Origin: Amoeboaphelidium protococcarum
Lineage: Eukaryota; Aphelidiomycota; Aphelidea
Assembly (NCBI GenBank): GCA_023515745.1
Contig: JALECJ010000005.1
Location: 124,001-188,000, forward strand
Reading direction: 5' to 3'
Length of the DNA: 64,000 bases
Below are positions 11,016 to 23,488 of the stretch, piece by piece. The notes under the pieces were generated by a model, which searched no databases, was not told the DNA's origin, and worked only from the letters and a program-made list of their open reading frames with translations. Numbering within the stretch: position 1 is the stretch's first letter; each line of letters starts with the position of its first letter. The position numbers and the translations under genes were made by a program.

Positions 11016-12180
11016 ATGCCACAAGAAGCTACTATTATAGTGTATGATATATCAATAAATTTAATTTTTGTATCAATAATTCAACTTTGATGTTATACAT
11101 TTGTAGAATCGATAACACTGAGTGGATGCGTAATGCAGACTATACTCCGGATAGATTGAAGGCTCAGAATGATGCTGTTAGTATGGTATTCAACATCAAG
11201 ACATAGAGTAATCCTGAGAACGTTGTTGGTCTCATTTCTATGGGTGGCAATGTGTAAGTATATATGATAGTTTGAGTAGTTTTGATCTCGATTGTTGCAT
11301 TCTCACTAAAGTGGTCACGTGTAGACCGGAACTGCTAACTCCTCTTACTAACAAATTGGGATCTATCTTGAATGGATTGCATCATTTAAAGATTTCGGGT
11401 AAGCCGCATCTTTCTAGTGCTTTACAAGTTGCTTCGCTGGCGTTAAAGAACAGATTCAACAAGAACCAGGCCATGAAAATTGTGGTATTTATTGGTTCTC
11501 CGCTTGGATCAACTTCAAAGATTGCTAACACTACCGATGGTGACGAGGACTCTGAAGTGGCATTAATTAAACTTGCCAAGAAGTTGAAGAAGAATAACGT
11601 CGCTGTCGATATTGTGTCTTTTGGAGAGGAGGGAAATGATAAGCTGTTGCAGTCATTCCATGATGCTATCAACAATAACGATAACTCTCACATTGTATTC
11701 ATCCCACCAGGTCCGCAGTTGTTGAGTGATTAGCTATTGAATACGCCTATCGTGGCGGGTGAAGGTGGAATGGGAGGCGGAGCTGGTGGTGCTGGTGGCG
11801 GATATGAATTTGGCGTTGACCCATCTTTGGATCCAGAACTGGCATTGGCGCTGCGTATATCCATGGAGGAAGAACGCGCTAGACAAGAGAAAGGTGGTGC
11901 ACTTGCTGAAGGAGCCTCCTCTACGCAAGCTCCTTAGTAAGCGAACGCTGTACCACCACAGACTGAGGAGGAGAAAATGTTGGCCCAGGCAATTGCAATG
12001 TCCATGGGCTAACAATCCGGTAATGTTGGCGGTGATGGAGATGTTGATATGGAGGGAGGTGACGATGACGATGTGGCTCGTGCTATTCAAGAATCACTGA
12101 TGAATGCATCTTCTACCACTGGTAGTAATAATAATAGCAGCAAGACTCCCGACAATAACCCTAACAATGGTAAATAGTGA
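11016..12180 (+). CDS. RPN10: 26S proteasome ubiquitin receptor Rpn10/PSMD4
   Basis: Exons 11016-11041, 11107-11253 and 11325-12180 (342 aa). The von Willebrand A domain begins EATIIVIDNTEWMRNAD and includes VGLISMGGN, SGKPHLSSALQVASLALK and KKLKKNNVAVDIVSFGE, closely matching animal and fungal Rpn10. A Gly-rich linker is followed by three ubiquitin-interacting motifs: ELALALRISMEEE, AQAIAMSMG and ARAIQESLM. Yeast has one UIM, animals two and plants three, so three is notable. It captures polyubiquitin at the base-lid interface. The tail is Asn/Ser-rich. Confidence 0.93.
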
Positions 12181-12477
12181 ATCCCAATACTATATAGTGT
12201 TACTGTTGTACGTATTGACACTGGAATGTTATTTCCCTCAGATACGAGCAATCTTTCATCGAATGAATCTTTTCTTGCAATACCAACTACTTGTGATAAG
12301 AGTAAATCCTTAATTTTCGCAGCGCCGAATGAAAGTTTTCCGTTTCAGAGTGATTTTCTTGTTTCTTCCTTCTCTTTATTACAACTTTAACTGCTTGCTT
12401 TAAAATAGTTGTTATATCAACACCTCCTCACTTCTTACTCACTAAATTTACTGTATATATAGAGATTTTGTGGTAGT

Positions 12478-15364
12478 ATGTCGGACAAGAAATTTTTTGC
12501 TAGAGGTTAGTTTAAACACTCTTATTCCCAAGCTCTAATATTATGAATTGAACTGTCAATACATGTTTTTAATTGGTGTAGGTAAAGTGCAAGAACTGAG
12601 AGAGGAATTGAACAGTGATAAAGATGATAAGAAACATTCAATGAAGAGAACTGCATTGAAGAAGATTGTTGCTAACTTGACAATGGGCAATGATATGGGT
12701 GCTCTGTTTCCGGACGTGGTTGCTTGTATGCAGATTGGTGACATTGCGATCAAGAAGATGGTTTATTTGTATCTGATCAACTATGCCAGACACAAGCCAG
12801 ATATGGTCATTTTGGCAGTGAATAGCTTTCTTAAAGATGCTGCCGATTCTAATCCGCTGATAAGAGCTCTAGCTATTCGTACCATGTCTTACATTAATGT
12901 TGACAAGGTGACTGACTGTATCTGTGAACCCTTACGCAACTGTCTCAAGGACAAGGATCCTTATGTTCGCAAAACCGCTGCTCTGGCTGTGACAAAGTTG
13001 TACTTTCATGACTAGGAATTGGTGAAAAACTAAGGCTTGCTCACGAATCTTAAGGATCTGGTGAATGATAGTAATCCAACGGTGGTGGCCAATGCTTTGA
13101 TTGGATTGTTAGAAATTCATGAAAAGTCTCCAGATTTCCAATTCTCACTAGACATGAATGCTGCCAGTAATTTGGCGACTGCTCTCAATGAATGTTCCGA
13201 GTGGGCTTAGACTTATATACTGGAGGCCATGATGTTTGTCAAGCCAGGAGATAGCGCTGATGCAGAAAGTTTGATTGAGAGAGTGTTGCCCAGAATGTAA
13301 CATGCTAATAGTGGTGTGGTGTTGGCCTCTGTAAAAGTTTTGGTCTACTTGGCCGAATTTGTGTCCAATAAAGATTACGTGCGGACCATCTACAGTCGTC
13401 TTGCTCCGCCATTGGTCACTCTGCTCAGTTGCGAGCCTGAAATTCAGTACGTTGCACTGCGCAATATACTACTGGTTGTGGAAAAGTAGCCAGATCTTTT
13501 GAAGAAGGACATTCGTGTGTTTTTCTGCAAGTATAATGACCCAATTTATGTCAAGTTATCCAAGCTGGACGTTTTGTTCAAGTTGGTCACTGAGTCGAAT
13601 GTTGATTTACTCCTCTCTGAGCTGAAGGAGTATTCTAGTGAAGTTGATGTTGAGTTTGTTCGTAAGGCAGTACGTGCTATTGGAAGGTGTGCGATCAAGA
13701 TTGAGAGTGCGGCAGATAAATGTATTTAGGCGTTGGTGGAGCTGATCTAGACCAAGGTGAATTACGTTGTGTAAGAGAGTATTGTTGTGATTAAGGATGT
13801 CTTTAGAAAGTACCCTGACCAGTATGAGAGTATTATTGCGGTGTTGTGTGAAAATTTGGACAGTCTTGATGAACCGGAAGCTAAATCTTCCATGATTTGG
13901 ATCATTGGTCACTATGCTGATCGTATTGACAATAGCGATGAGTTGTTAGACTCATTTCTGGACTCCTTTCTGGAAGAGCCTGCTGAGGTGCAATTGTCCA
14001 TGCTCACTGCCGTGGTCAAGTTATTCATCAAGAATCCATCTGGTGGTAAAGTCTTGGTCCCTAAGGTGTTGAAATGGGCAACTGAAGAGGTGGACAATCC
14101 AGATGTTCGCGATCGTGGATACATTTATTGGCGTCTGCTGTCTACTGATCCTATTGCTGCAAAGTCTATTGTATTTCCGAGTAATACCACTATTAATGCA
14201 GGTGCTGACCGATTTGACCAGAAGCTTTTGGATGAGTTGTTGTCATAGATTGACACTCTGGGTTCTATTTACCATCGACCTGCCAGAACGTTGGCTCCTC
14301 ACTTAAAGTTCCGTTAGTCTACGGCTAACAATAATAATGATAATGGCTCATTTAATGCGCCTGCATCTCGAGTGAGTGCTGGCTTTGACAATACTTTGTA
14401 ATAGTCTCAGAAGGTGTAGCAATAGTAAAAGATGAAGTCTATGAATTTGTTGGACATTGACGAGCCTGAAGATTCATAAGATTCTTAATAGTCATATCAG
14501 TAGTAGCCTCAATACAACAATTACTCCTAATAGCAGAGCTAAATGATTGCTCCTCCTGCACAACAAAATGCTCTATCTTCCCAGATGAGCGGCCTTGGTC
14601 TAGGGAGCAGAGAAGTATTAGATCTCGGTCTGGTTACTGCCTCGTTCGTGCCTGTTAAAGTTTAATTTCTTGCTGCTGCCCAGGGCAAAGGACTTGAAAT
14701 TCATGGTACATTTGCCAGAAGATAGAAAGCCATGTTCATGGATTTGACCATTCAAAACAAGGCTTTATAGCCTATTGGCGACATTGTGCTGCAGTTTAAT
14801 AAGAACTCCTTTGCCATTGTGCCTGCTGGTGGGATCAATATTCGTAATCCATTACCACCGAATAGCAGTGCTGAGACTACGCTGGCACTGGCTATCAGTC
14901 CTACTACTCATTTCACCCTAAATGATCCAATCAATAATCTACATGTTGCAATTAAGGCGTCTACTGGTTTGTTCTTCTTCTTTACCAAGATTCCGATGCA
15001 TATTCTGCTGGTAGAGGATGGTCTACTGGTCCAAGCAGACTTTTTACGTAATTGGAAAGAGCACGTTACATCGGCAACTTCATCCATGGTGGATCAGATT
15101 CAGTTCCCATCTGTTGAAGCATTGAGAAATAAGCTGAGTGCAAATAACATTTTCACCGTGGCTGAAAGAGTGATCGATAATAAGGGAATGCTGTACTGTA
15201 GCAGCAAGCTCGTGAATGATACCGTTGTGCTGTTAGAGGTCTAAGCTCAAGTGAATAATGGATAGTAAGTTGTGTCTTGCATGCTCAGCGCTCGATCTTC
15301 GAATGCAGCGTATCATAACGCTTACCTCGCCGCTGTCAGTGATATTTTGAGAAATGCCAAGTGA
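12478..15364 (+). CDS. beta-adaptin large subunit (AP-1/AP-2 beta)
   Basis: Exons 12478-12505 and 12582-15364 (936 aa). The trunk of HEAT/ARM repeats starts [19 protein letters not shown] and contains [25 protein letters not shown] and [14 protein letters not shown], all hallmark beta-adaptin segments. A Gln-rich hinge around residues 650-700, with many TAG/TAA-coded Gln, carries NLLDID, a plausible clathrin box. The C-terminal ear includes [12 protein letters not shown] and [13 protein letters not shown]. It recruits clathrin and sorts dileucine/accessory cargo. AP-1 and AP-2 share one beta subunit in many protists, so I do not choose between them. Confidence 0.93.
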
Positions 15365-15532
15365 TGATGATGATGATGATTAAAGAGATGAAAAAGAGTG
15401 TTGTGATAAATGTGAAGTTATTAGTTTAAGATTAGTAATGATATGATTGGTATATTCTCTCCAAAAAAAAACATTTGAATAGCACTATCAACAACAATCC
15501 CTGAACAGTACGTGATGAGCGTATTCCATCAC

Positions 15533-15916
15533 TCACTACAACAGAGAGTATGACTAGGCACTATCTACAACACCAGATCGTTGTGAATCAATCTCTGCAA
15601 TAATCTACTTGAGATGGTTCAACTCCAAAGCCTGAATCTCTTTAATCTAAGTAGTTTCCAACAGTTGCATCTCTAATCGTTTCAGCCGCAGCTAGAGTTC
15701 TATCCGCTTCCTCTGCTCCATATCAAGCGCTCTGCAAGCAGTCTCCACTCTATCACTCGCCTCCATGAAGAGAAGAGCAGTCAGATCCTCCACCTCACGC
15801 TCCAACCTATTAAATTTGGCCTCAGCTTTCCGCCTTGCACTAACCTCAATCTCTAATGTTTACTTTAATGCAGCAATTTAAAGTCTATTCAATTCTTGCT
15901 CTGTCAATTAAATCAT
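15533..15916 (-). CDS. Sec2/Rabin8-type Rab GEF coiled-coil protein
   Basis: 127 aa, single exon as drawn, almost entirely heptad-rich. The segment KFNRLEREVEDLTALLFMEASDRV matches the core of the Sec2p/Rabin8 GEF coiled coil (ELEELTASLFEEANKMV in homologues), the helix pair that opens Rab8/Sec4 nucleotide pockets. Sec2 proteins activate Sec4/Rab8 on secretory vesicles. This model is much shorter than Sec2p: the C-terminal vesicle-targeting part is missing. The reading frame stays open upstream to about 15980, so upstream exons may exist. ATG 15916 is only the nearest Met. Confidence 0.65.
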
Positions 15917-16017
15917 TCTTTCAGATAATAATAGTAATAATATCAAAATATGTACACTGTATTCTAAGAGCAGCAGAAAATAAAATTATATCAAAAATAT
16001 AGAGTGCAAATTAATCA

Positions 16018-16390
16018 GGTGACAGAATGACTTCTAACTGACTGACTGACAAAGAGGAGAACTGGATCAGAATTGTATCGCCGTTATTACAAAATGACGA
16101 TGAAAGAATCTTGGCGCTGCAATGATTCAGAGATCCAACATCAACAATTCCCGTTTCGGGAAAGACCTTCAATCTTGGCGAATTATTACGGTTTGATCGG
16201 CTGAAACTGCGCGGTATGTTTACAGCTTTGGATTTACAGATGTCTACACTTCTTTATGTCGATTGTCTGTCGATATAGATTTAAACCCGCATAAGTCTTA
16301 CATTCTGTATTTGAATAGTAGCATTTTCTCCCGATTTGATTCCAACAGCACATTATTCAGAGCCTACAGAGGCGTGAAATGGATGTGAGT
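16018..16390 (+). other. unresolved coding potential, possibly a small OB-fold gene
   Basis: Two adjacent plus-strand frames have protein-like character. One, about 16130-16215, includes SGKTFNLGELLRFDRLKLRG. The other, about 16225-16390, includes RLSVDIDLNPHKSYILYLN and FRAYRGVKWM before a TGA. Bases between them look like GTATGT...TTTACAG, which would join the two frames, but that intron would be only about 26 nt. The strand-length and turn pattern resembles a single OB-fold protein of the TEN1/RMI type; this is speculation. No start codon was found. The minus strand is also open here, so coding is not proven. Confidence 0.25.
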
Positions 16391-16511
16391 TTTGTCTATA
16401 ATGAGCTTTCTTTATAGAGCCGCCTCTCTTTCAGTAATCCCTCCTTAGAATTTCGTCTTTTTCTCTTTCATCGTTACAACAGTATCTAATTTAGCAAATC
16501 GTAAATTTTAA

Positions 16512-19332
16512 ATGTCAATTATATAACTGGAGGAGGCTTTATAATCTCTGCAGTTGGCTTAATAGTCATCTGCGTAAAGTGCATGCAATGAACGCGTCAT
16601 AGAGGAGTACAGTGCCAAAGTAAGCTGAGTATTTGATTAGTGATTGATGTCATAATTGTCTAATTGAGTGTAGTAATGGTGCGATTATATATGCGCATAA
16701 AGTAGTTAGAACTAGCAGCAAGTTATACAGCGGGCCAATCTATTCAGATTATACGTAAGATTCTGTACTAGCCTTAATTTAATTATCTGAATGATGAGTA
16801 TTGAAAGATTTGTAGTTAATGCAAAACAATGGACAGCATTTGTAAGAGTTTATTGATAGCGGATTGAGATAAATTTAAGCCTCTGCCACGGATGATTTAT
16901 TGATTAGATTTGTACACCACGCGTTATATCAAGGTCCAGTAGATTTATAATAGAAGCAGTTGTAAAAGCTTAGATCTAAAATGAAAAGTCTCATAGTTAC
17001 TTTGATTGATTGCATTGATAGTCAATCGCTGCCTCCATCCACGATCAGATCATTGCTTAGTTGTGCTGGTACATTGATTTAATTTACGAAATGTGGTACC
17101 TCCATTCAGGTGTTGATTACGCGTTTGCTTAAATTGGCTTAGCGTTTGGTGTAATAGTCGTAGGTGCCATATAAGATATTGTGTCCTCTATTTAGGTGTT
17201 TGCAGAATATATTCTCAAGTGGATACAGAATTGGACCTAACGATTCTCTCCTTGTTCATGATATCAAGCATATTATATCGAGAGCTCTATAATCATAGAA
17301 CTCATAGAAAGAGAAATAAGTGAGCGCTTATATATCAGAGTAAACGTCGTGTGCAGAGTCCAAGATTAGTCAGTTATCTTCAAGTAGACTGTCTCCTTTT
17401 GATAGATTCATGATATAGTCTTTGAAGCTGGTGCAGGCTATTGCTAAATACAATGCAGCGCACATTATTCTCGAGTTGTCAGAACTATTCGTGTAGTCTT
17501 CTTCCTCAACATCAGTCATATCATTTAGTGTATATTCACTTTTAAACTGTCGCGATGATCTTGTTGTTATTGATGTCTAATTTGCTGCTCTGGACCTGCT
17601 TGCTGATATATGCCGCTATGGACGATCTGTGTGGAAAAATGCGGTTGAATCTGATAAAGATATCTCATTCACTTCTCAATCTCTGTATATCTTCAAAATC
17701 ATAAAGTCTATTCATGAGCTTCTTCTGGGCTTACTGTTATATAAGGTGTTTAACGCATAAGTCTCCGGTAATCAGATTGGTCTTCTCTCTTATGGTTAAG
17801 CTAAAGGCGATAACGACATGGCATTGGAGCCGTTAATGATCTCAGTCAATCGTGGACGGTTGGCTGACCAATGTTAACCAGGTGAGATAGAACTGGAATA
17901 TGGTAGGCGCGTTGTTTTTGCTTTGGAATCCTTAATAAGTGCTGTACCATATTCTTTGTTCAAGTAAGACTTTTGTGGTAGTATTGCGCGTGTAATTATA
18001 GGTCTTGATGTTGATAGCATACGCGACTTTATACCGCTGATTCTTAGAATGCTCTGTACGATGATTAAGTCTTAAGTGTCCGATGAATAGAGAAAATAAA
18101 TATTGTCGGAATTGGATGGATCCCTTGAAGTTGCGCTGAAAGGAGTTTTATCGTTTAAAAGTTAACCGCAGATTGATGGCAATTTGTATACGGCAGGCCT
18201 TCAATTTATCACTGAATATCTCACGGCACAATATGCATTCCATGGTGCCATTTGCGATACTCTATGCCAGAATCTTGTTGATATCCTTACCAAGAATCTC
18301 TCCGTAATCGCGAAGCTTTCTGATACGGCAGCATTGAATCTAGCGTTGTTTTTTAAGTAATGTCTTGAAACTAAGGTTATATCATTTGATAATCCTCTAG
18401 TTATGAATTATATATCTCAGCTGTACGATTCGTGGAGAGGCATTCTGCTGAGTACCATCCTGGACATACTTTCTCTGGCTTCTGCGACCGATATTGATTA
18501 ACTTGATGGTAGAACATTTGGATTTTACGCAGCTTTGTTAAATTCTAGTTTTGACTCCGATTCCGATGGTTAGAATGATGAATCTGTTATCCTTAGTGGC
18601 TTGGGTATGTTGGGTGTATATGCCTAATTTCCTGAGCTGATTACCTGCCAAGATGAGGCTGAAGATTATTTGAAAATTACATCCAGCTTACTAAGCAAGC
18701 GCAATCTGAATATCCGCGCAAAGGCGTCTTGGGCATTGGCAAATGTCATAGAGTAAGCTTAGAAAACTGATTTATATTGCTTGGATCATTCAACACTACT
18801 GGCGCTAGTTAAATAGATCTTACAGATGAAAGAGGATGTTGATAAGGTGACGTGTCATTTGTGCCGCGTCTTGCGTTCTTGTCTCTTGCTGCTTCCTCTC
18901 ACCATACTAAGGAGAGAGTCTAATAACATTCTACCTCAATGCATCGAGTTTTTACTGTATCAGATTGCATCAGTTAGTCCAAAGACGCGGTGGAATGCAT
19001 GTCATAGTTTGTCTGAAGTTTTGAGTCGATAAGAGTTGGTCAGTCTATTAGCATTGCGCATTATTTAACGCATTGTCGACTCTATATTCTCGTGTATACA
19101 AAGTTGCCGTAATTATAAAGTTTGGATCTACGCAACGTCATGCTTGGTTCATTTGCGTCAGTCTGGTGATCAATGGCTGTCGTTTAACAAAGACCAAGTA
19201 TTACTGCTTCAAACCATAGCTGATGCGGGTGGTAAACTGATGATATCTGATGGCGATAGTCGAACAAGCATTGTGAATGAACAAGAGTACCAGGAGAAGC
19301 TTCATAAGAATATCCTAGATACACTGCGTTGA
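16512..19332 (+). CDS. HEAT/ARM-repeat protein, HEATR6-like
   Basis: Exons 16512-16619, 16674-16754 and 16816-19332 (901 aa). The long third exon is open for 838 codons with dozens of TAA/TAG as Gln. Repeat helices typical of HEATR6 occur in the C-terminal half: NIRAKASWALANVIE, KTRWNACHSLSEVL and NYKVWIYATSCLVHLR; human HEATR6 has equivalent K(A)SWAL, KVRWNAC and NFKVR segments. HEATR6 has no firm biochemical role; it is probably a scaffold. The N-terminal third is divergent. The frame upstream of 16512 is also open, so a longer N-terminus is possible. Confidence 0.65.
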
Positions 19333-19360
19333 TTTGTAGTAAAATTGACTATTTAGCATA

Positions 19361-22012
19361 TCAATATATTTCAGACATTATGTTCACAATGAGAGATGTC
19401 CATCCTGTGAATGGATGTGATCGTTAGCCTTTACCATCTGTGGGCGAGTACTGCTCCCACAAATGTCCAGTCTCCTTATATTGCTTATAAACGTTATCGA
19501 TCAGATTCAAACGCAACTCTTTGTAGATAACTGAAGCTTTCTTCGTCAGATCACCACTGACACTATCTATATCACTTCTATCGATATGATGCAATTTAAG
19601 AGCACGCAAGACCAAAAAGTTGATGTTCATCCAAATAGGACCGCGCCAGTAATTTTCACCTTGTCCATAGTATTCATCTTAAAGAGATAGAGAACGAATT
19701 CCGTAATTACTCCATAGCTATTTTGAATCTTTGATTAGACTTAGAACTGCATCCAAACGATCAGGATGGTCTTTCGGATTGATCATATCAAACATGAATG
19801 GAAACAGACTAAGGTATCCCTTATGTACGACAATAGATTGACCATCCGTAATGCTATCTTTATTCTTCAGCTACAAATCTCCATACGCCTTCTCTTCTTC
19901 ATCATAGAAATGTTCATTAATCACTCTGACAACATTTAAATGGATATCTTTAAAATACTTGACATCCTGTTCATGATCCAAAAACTCTGCAATACTTTTC
20001 ATCATATCGGCATACATTCCAATCCAGCTGGTCAAGTCGAGATGTAGCTCATAAGACGACATTTCGCCACGAGGATAATCGTCAATTCCCGATGGAAGAC
20101 AGTGAGTAGCAGTTCGTCCTCTCCAGCGATAAACCTCGGCGTCTTTCACCACTTTACCTTCCCGAATCAATTTGCCGCGCTGAGTTCTTCTATACCATTC
20201 AAAATTGAGTTTAAACTTAGGATACACTGAAATCAAGAATTCTTTAATAGCTTGTGATTATGAAGCGCCGCCCGTTGATAGTTTAGGATCTACACCATAC
20301 TCTGATAGTACAATCTAATCACCAGAATCCAAGTCAAATTAAGATGTCTCCTTCATTCTGCGAATCATTGAAATGACTGGCAATATGAGAGTAGGTGGAT
20401 TAGCGAAATCGGGATATTAAACTTGAAACTCGGCGGGAACTTTACTCCTTGCCTCATCTCCCAGAATTTACTCTCTCGCAATCCACCCATCTTCATTCAT
20501 CAGGGAGAGCCATGACTTGAGCATGTCCATAGTGAGCCGCATATCGAATGGCTATATTACGAGATGATGAAATCCCTCATCCCATAAGAAACCTCTAGGG
20601 AAGAACGATCTTGACGGTGTGGTGGTGTACAATTCCATCTATCCAGTCCTCTCTGGATGTCCTGTTTTACGCCCATCACCCTCGTCAGCAGACAGGTCGC
20701 CACTATTAGCAGATGAAGACTCTTTGTCAGTATCGCCGTCTTCGTTGTCATCCTGGAAAAGCAATCTCTCCAAGTCATCATCTAATGCACTTCCACTACC
20801 AAGATCAGGTCCAAAACTGTCAGAATCATCCAAGGCAGAACTATCCACAATACTGTCGCCTCTAAAGAAACCAATACCGCCCATAACATCACTGAAGCAG
20901 ATCTTGGCAAATTCAATATAATCATTTGAGAATTTCAAACTCTTCTAGAGCTAGAATACAGATTCAAACTTTTTGGAAAAGGCAGCTATAGACTTTGAAA
21001 TCATTTCATCACCAGCTTTAAAGAGATTATAAGACTTCTTCACATCCTTCTCCACGCTTTTACCATGGGTATTGAATGCTATATCAATCACCACATCCGC
21101 TCCGGAATGTACTTGGACAAGAACGAGATTTCCACCAACTGGTGCCTCTCCATTCTACTATTACAGGCGCGGTATAGAGAACATCTGCATCGGTGGTGGC
21201 GGTTGTTCATCTTCAGACTTTCTATTATCCACAAACTGGCGCAGCACTTAAGAGAAGTGCCCTTGAAGCAAATCTTTAATCTACCACTACTTTTCAAATG
21301 CAATGGGAAGTACACTGGATTGCAGAACCGACATTTTATCCTCTGAAGAGGATGATGAGGATTCAGGGTGACTCTTTTGAACCACAACGTTGAACGAACT
21401 CTAAGAATTATCAGCATTGACTCCTCTAATAATAAGAGAGTCTTCGCTCTAATCACTAGTTGACATCTCAGTGGTTCCCTACACACTACCAATGTAGAAT
21501 ATCAATGAGATTGGATACTTGACACCTTGCACGGAAATTCTATTCACCCAATCTTCGCCTACACATGGAAATCATTTAACACCACAATCACACAGTAAGA
21601 TACCTTAAGTCTTCCTAAATATTTAGAAGGAAGTGTTTAAATTTAGTCCAAGTGGAACGTCATCCAATGCTTAAATTCCAAAATCTTTACCATTGTGTGC
21701 AAGCCAATTGTACTTCAACTGGTCAGCCATTTCACAGGAATGCCTAATATTCTGGAAACCATCATAAGAGTTCAGAGGGAACCACAATATACCAGTCATA
21801 AGTTGCTCAGCCGAATCCTGTGTCCGCATACCAAAATACAAGTTCGATCTATACGTTCCCCAGTTTGAAGATGACCATGTTATATTACAGTTGTCACATT
21901 AAGGCACACTGTCGACTGAAGCTTGGCAAAATGAAGGATACAACACGAATATAAGGCAGAAGACGTGGCTCAATGCCAGAGAAATGTACTGCTTGACACC
22001 CAATCTAGTCAT
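19361..22012 (-). CDS. MOGS: mannosyl-oligosaccharide glucosidase (ER glucosidase I, GH63)
   Basis: Exons 22012-21604 and 21558-19361, joined across a 45-nt intron (868 aa, near the usual ~840). The N-terminus has a membrane-anchor/signal helix (SLALSHVFCLIFVLYPSF). The N-domain shows WGTYRSNLYFGMRTQD and RHSCEMADQLKYNWLAHNGK, and the catalytic (alpha/alpha)6 domain shows FFPRGFLWDEGFHHL and GENYWRGPIWMNINFL, where the conserved acidic catalytic residues lie. It removes the outermost glucose from Glc3Man9GlcNAc2 on new glycoproteins. An acidic Ser/Asp-rich insertion lies mid-protein (near 20690-20850). The stop is 28 bp from the convergent HEATR6-like stop. Confidence 0.93.
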
Positions 22013-22813
22013 TCAATTGCAGTATTAGCGTAGATGTTGAGTGGAAACTGCGCGCGCCAAAGTATGAAGAAAGAAAGTAGACTGATTTCAGGCGAGTTTT
22101 AAATCGAAATGAAACATGAAAAATTAAAATCGTCCAAATAGACAAATACAGAAGAAGTTTACTCTAATGGGTAATTGATCAACATTTCTCTATCCTTAAC
22201 TCGCACTTTATCAATTTCAATGCTGAATTTTAGTATTGATTGCGCAATTTGAGTAGTATCGAGTATTTTTGGGTTTATGAAGTTTAATACCTTGATCCAA
22301 GTATACCAAGCAGTAAGGAAACCGTCTCATATATATACTCATAGAAGATAAAATGATAAATTGCGTGTTTATGGCTGGATATGCTTTAAAATTACAGTCG
22401 CGCTTAAATGCTACAAACAATATTTGAAAATGATTACTGTACATCACATACCATGAGTCCATCCAGTTGCTTCTGATAATTTTTGTGTTAAGATAGTGTT
22501 GTCATTCGATTTAAATACATGGTGTATAATTTGATAGATGTTTTGTCGCGTTACCCGATGATGATGGTGCCGCTTGTTTCTGGCCATCTTCATCAACTTG
22601 CCCACACGCGTGATGATCAATCATTACGGAGATTTATTGCCAATGACGTCATTTAATTACTAAATTTAACCACATGGAAGCATCTAATCGATTACGGAGT
22701 TGTCAATTACATCATTACTGCATTTACTATCTCTTCTTATTTCTAATTTATTTTATTATCAAATTATTACAAGTGTGACAAGAAACAAACCCGTAACTAA
22801 CAAAGAGATAGAA
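22013..22813. other. divergent intergenic region
   Basis: About 800 bp between the glucosidase I and PRXL2-like starts. Only random open stretches; AT-rich near 22700-22800. No gene recognised. Confidence 0.45.
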
Positions 22814-23488
22814 ATGACCAAGTACAGTGCTCAGCTATAAGATATTGAGAATGTGAAGCTGCGTTTTGTTGATCCTGCTACAAATTAGGCTGCCGAGCAA
22901 GAAGTCTCAGCAGCATCCCTCTATAATGATCAGCCTATATTCTTCGTTGTCGTGAGGCGCACTGGCTGCGTTGCGTGTCGCGAATTGGTTAACGAAATCA
23001 TGGTAAATTCTTCAGAGATTAGCAAATTGTATAATGTAAAGTTTGTTGCTGTCATCAAGGAGATCATCCAGGAAGACTTGGCTGGTTACAGAGAGTATTT
23101 CAATGGAGATGTCTATCTTGATACTGAGCTGGGCATGTTCAAGGCACTGACTGGCGGCAAGTTGGTCAAGCACAGTCTGTTTAGCTAAATGTTGCGCGCT
23201 CAAATGTGGAAGGGGGTGAAACGCGCTCTGGATAACGGCATTAAAAATGGCTCTCTCGCTGGCGATTCAACTGTTTTTGGCGGCTTCGTACTAGCTGCTA
23301 AAGAAGGCGTCTTTTATCAACACAATCAAGAGCTTGGTGTACTTCCATCAGTGAAGGAGGTGTTTGAGGCTTTGTCAAATCTCCCTTAGTATTATAAGAG
23401 AAGTGAAGCATCTCCTGACCATAGCGGAGTGGTCCTCAATGACACTAAGCGTATGGTATGCACAGATGAAGTTTGTGTTCGTACCTGA
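22814..23488 (+). CDS. PRXL2/AhpC-TSA-like thioredoxin-fold protein
   Basis: 224 aa, single exon. A thioredoxin-fold strand followed by RRTGCVACRELVNE gives a CxxC redox pair, in the context typical of PRXL2 (FAM213/SelU-like) proteins (VRRPGCFLCREEA). A later GDVYLDTELGMFKALTGGK matches the family's mid-region, and the C-terminal third carries GGFVLAAKEGVFYQHNQELG, a PRXL2 hallmark. Presumed peroxiredoxin-like oxidoreductase; the substrate is unknown. No signal peptide is apparent. Confidence 0.8.
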
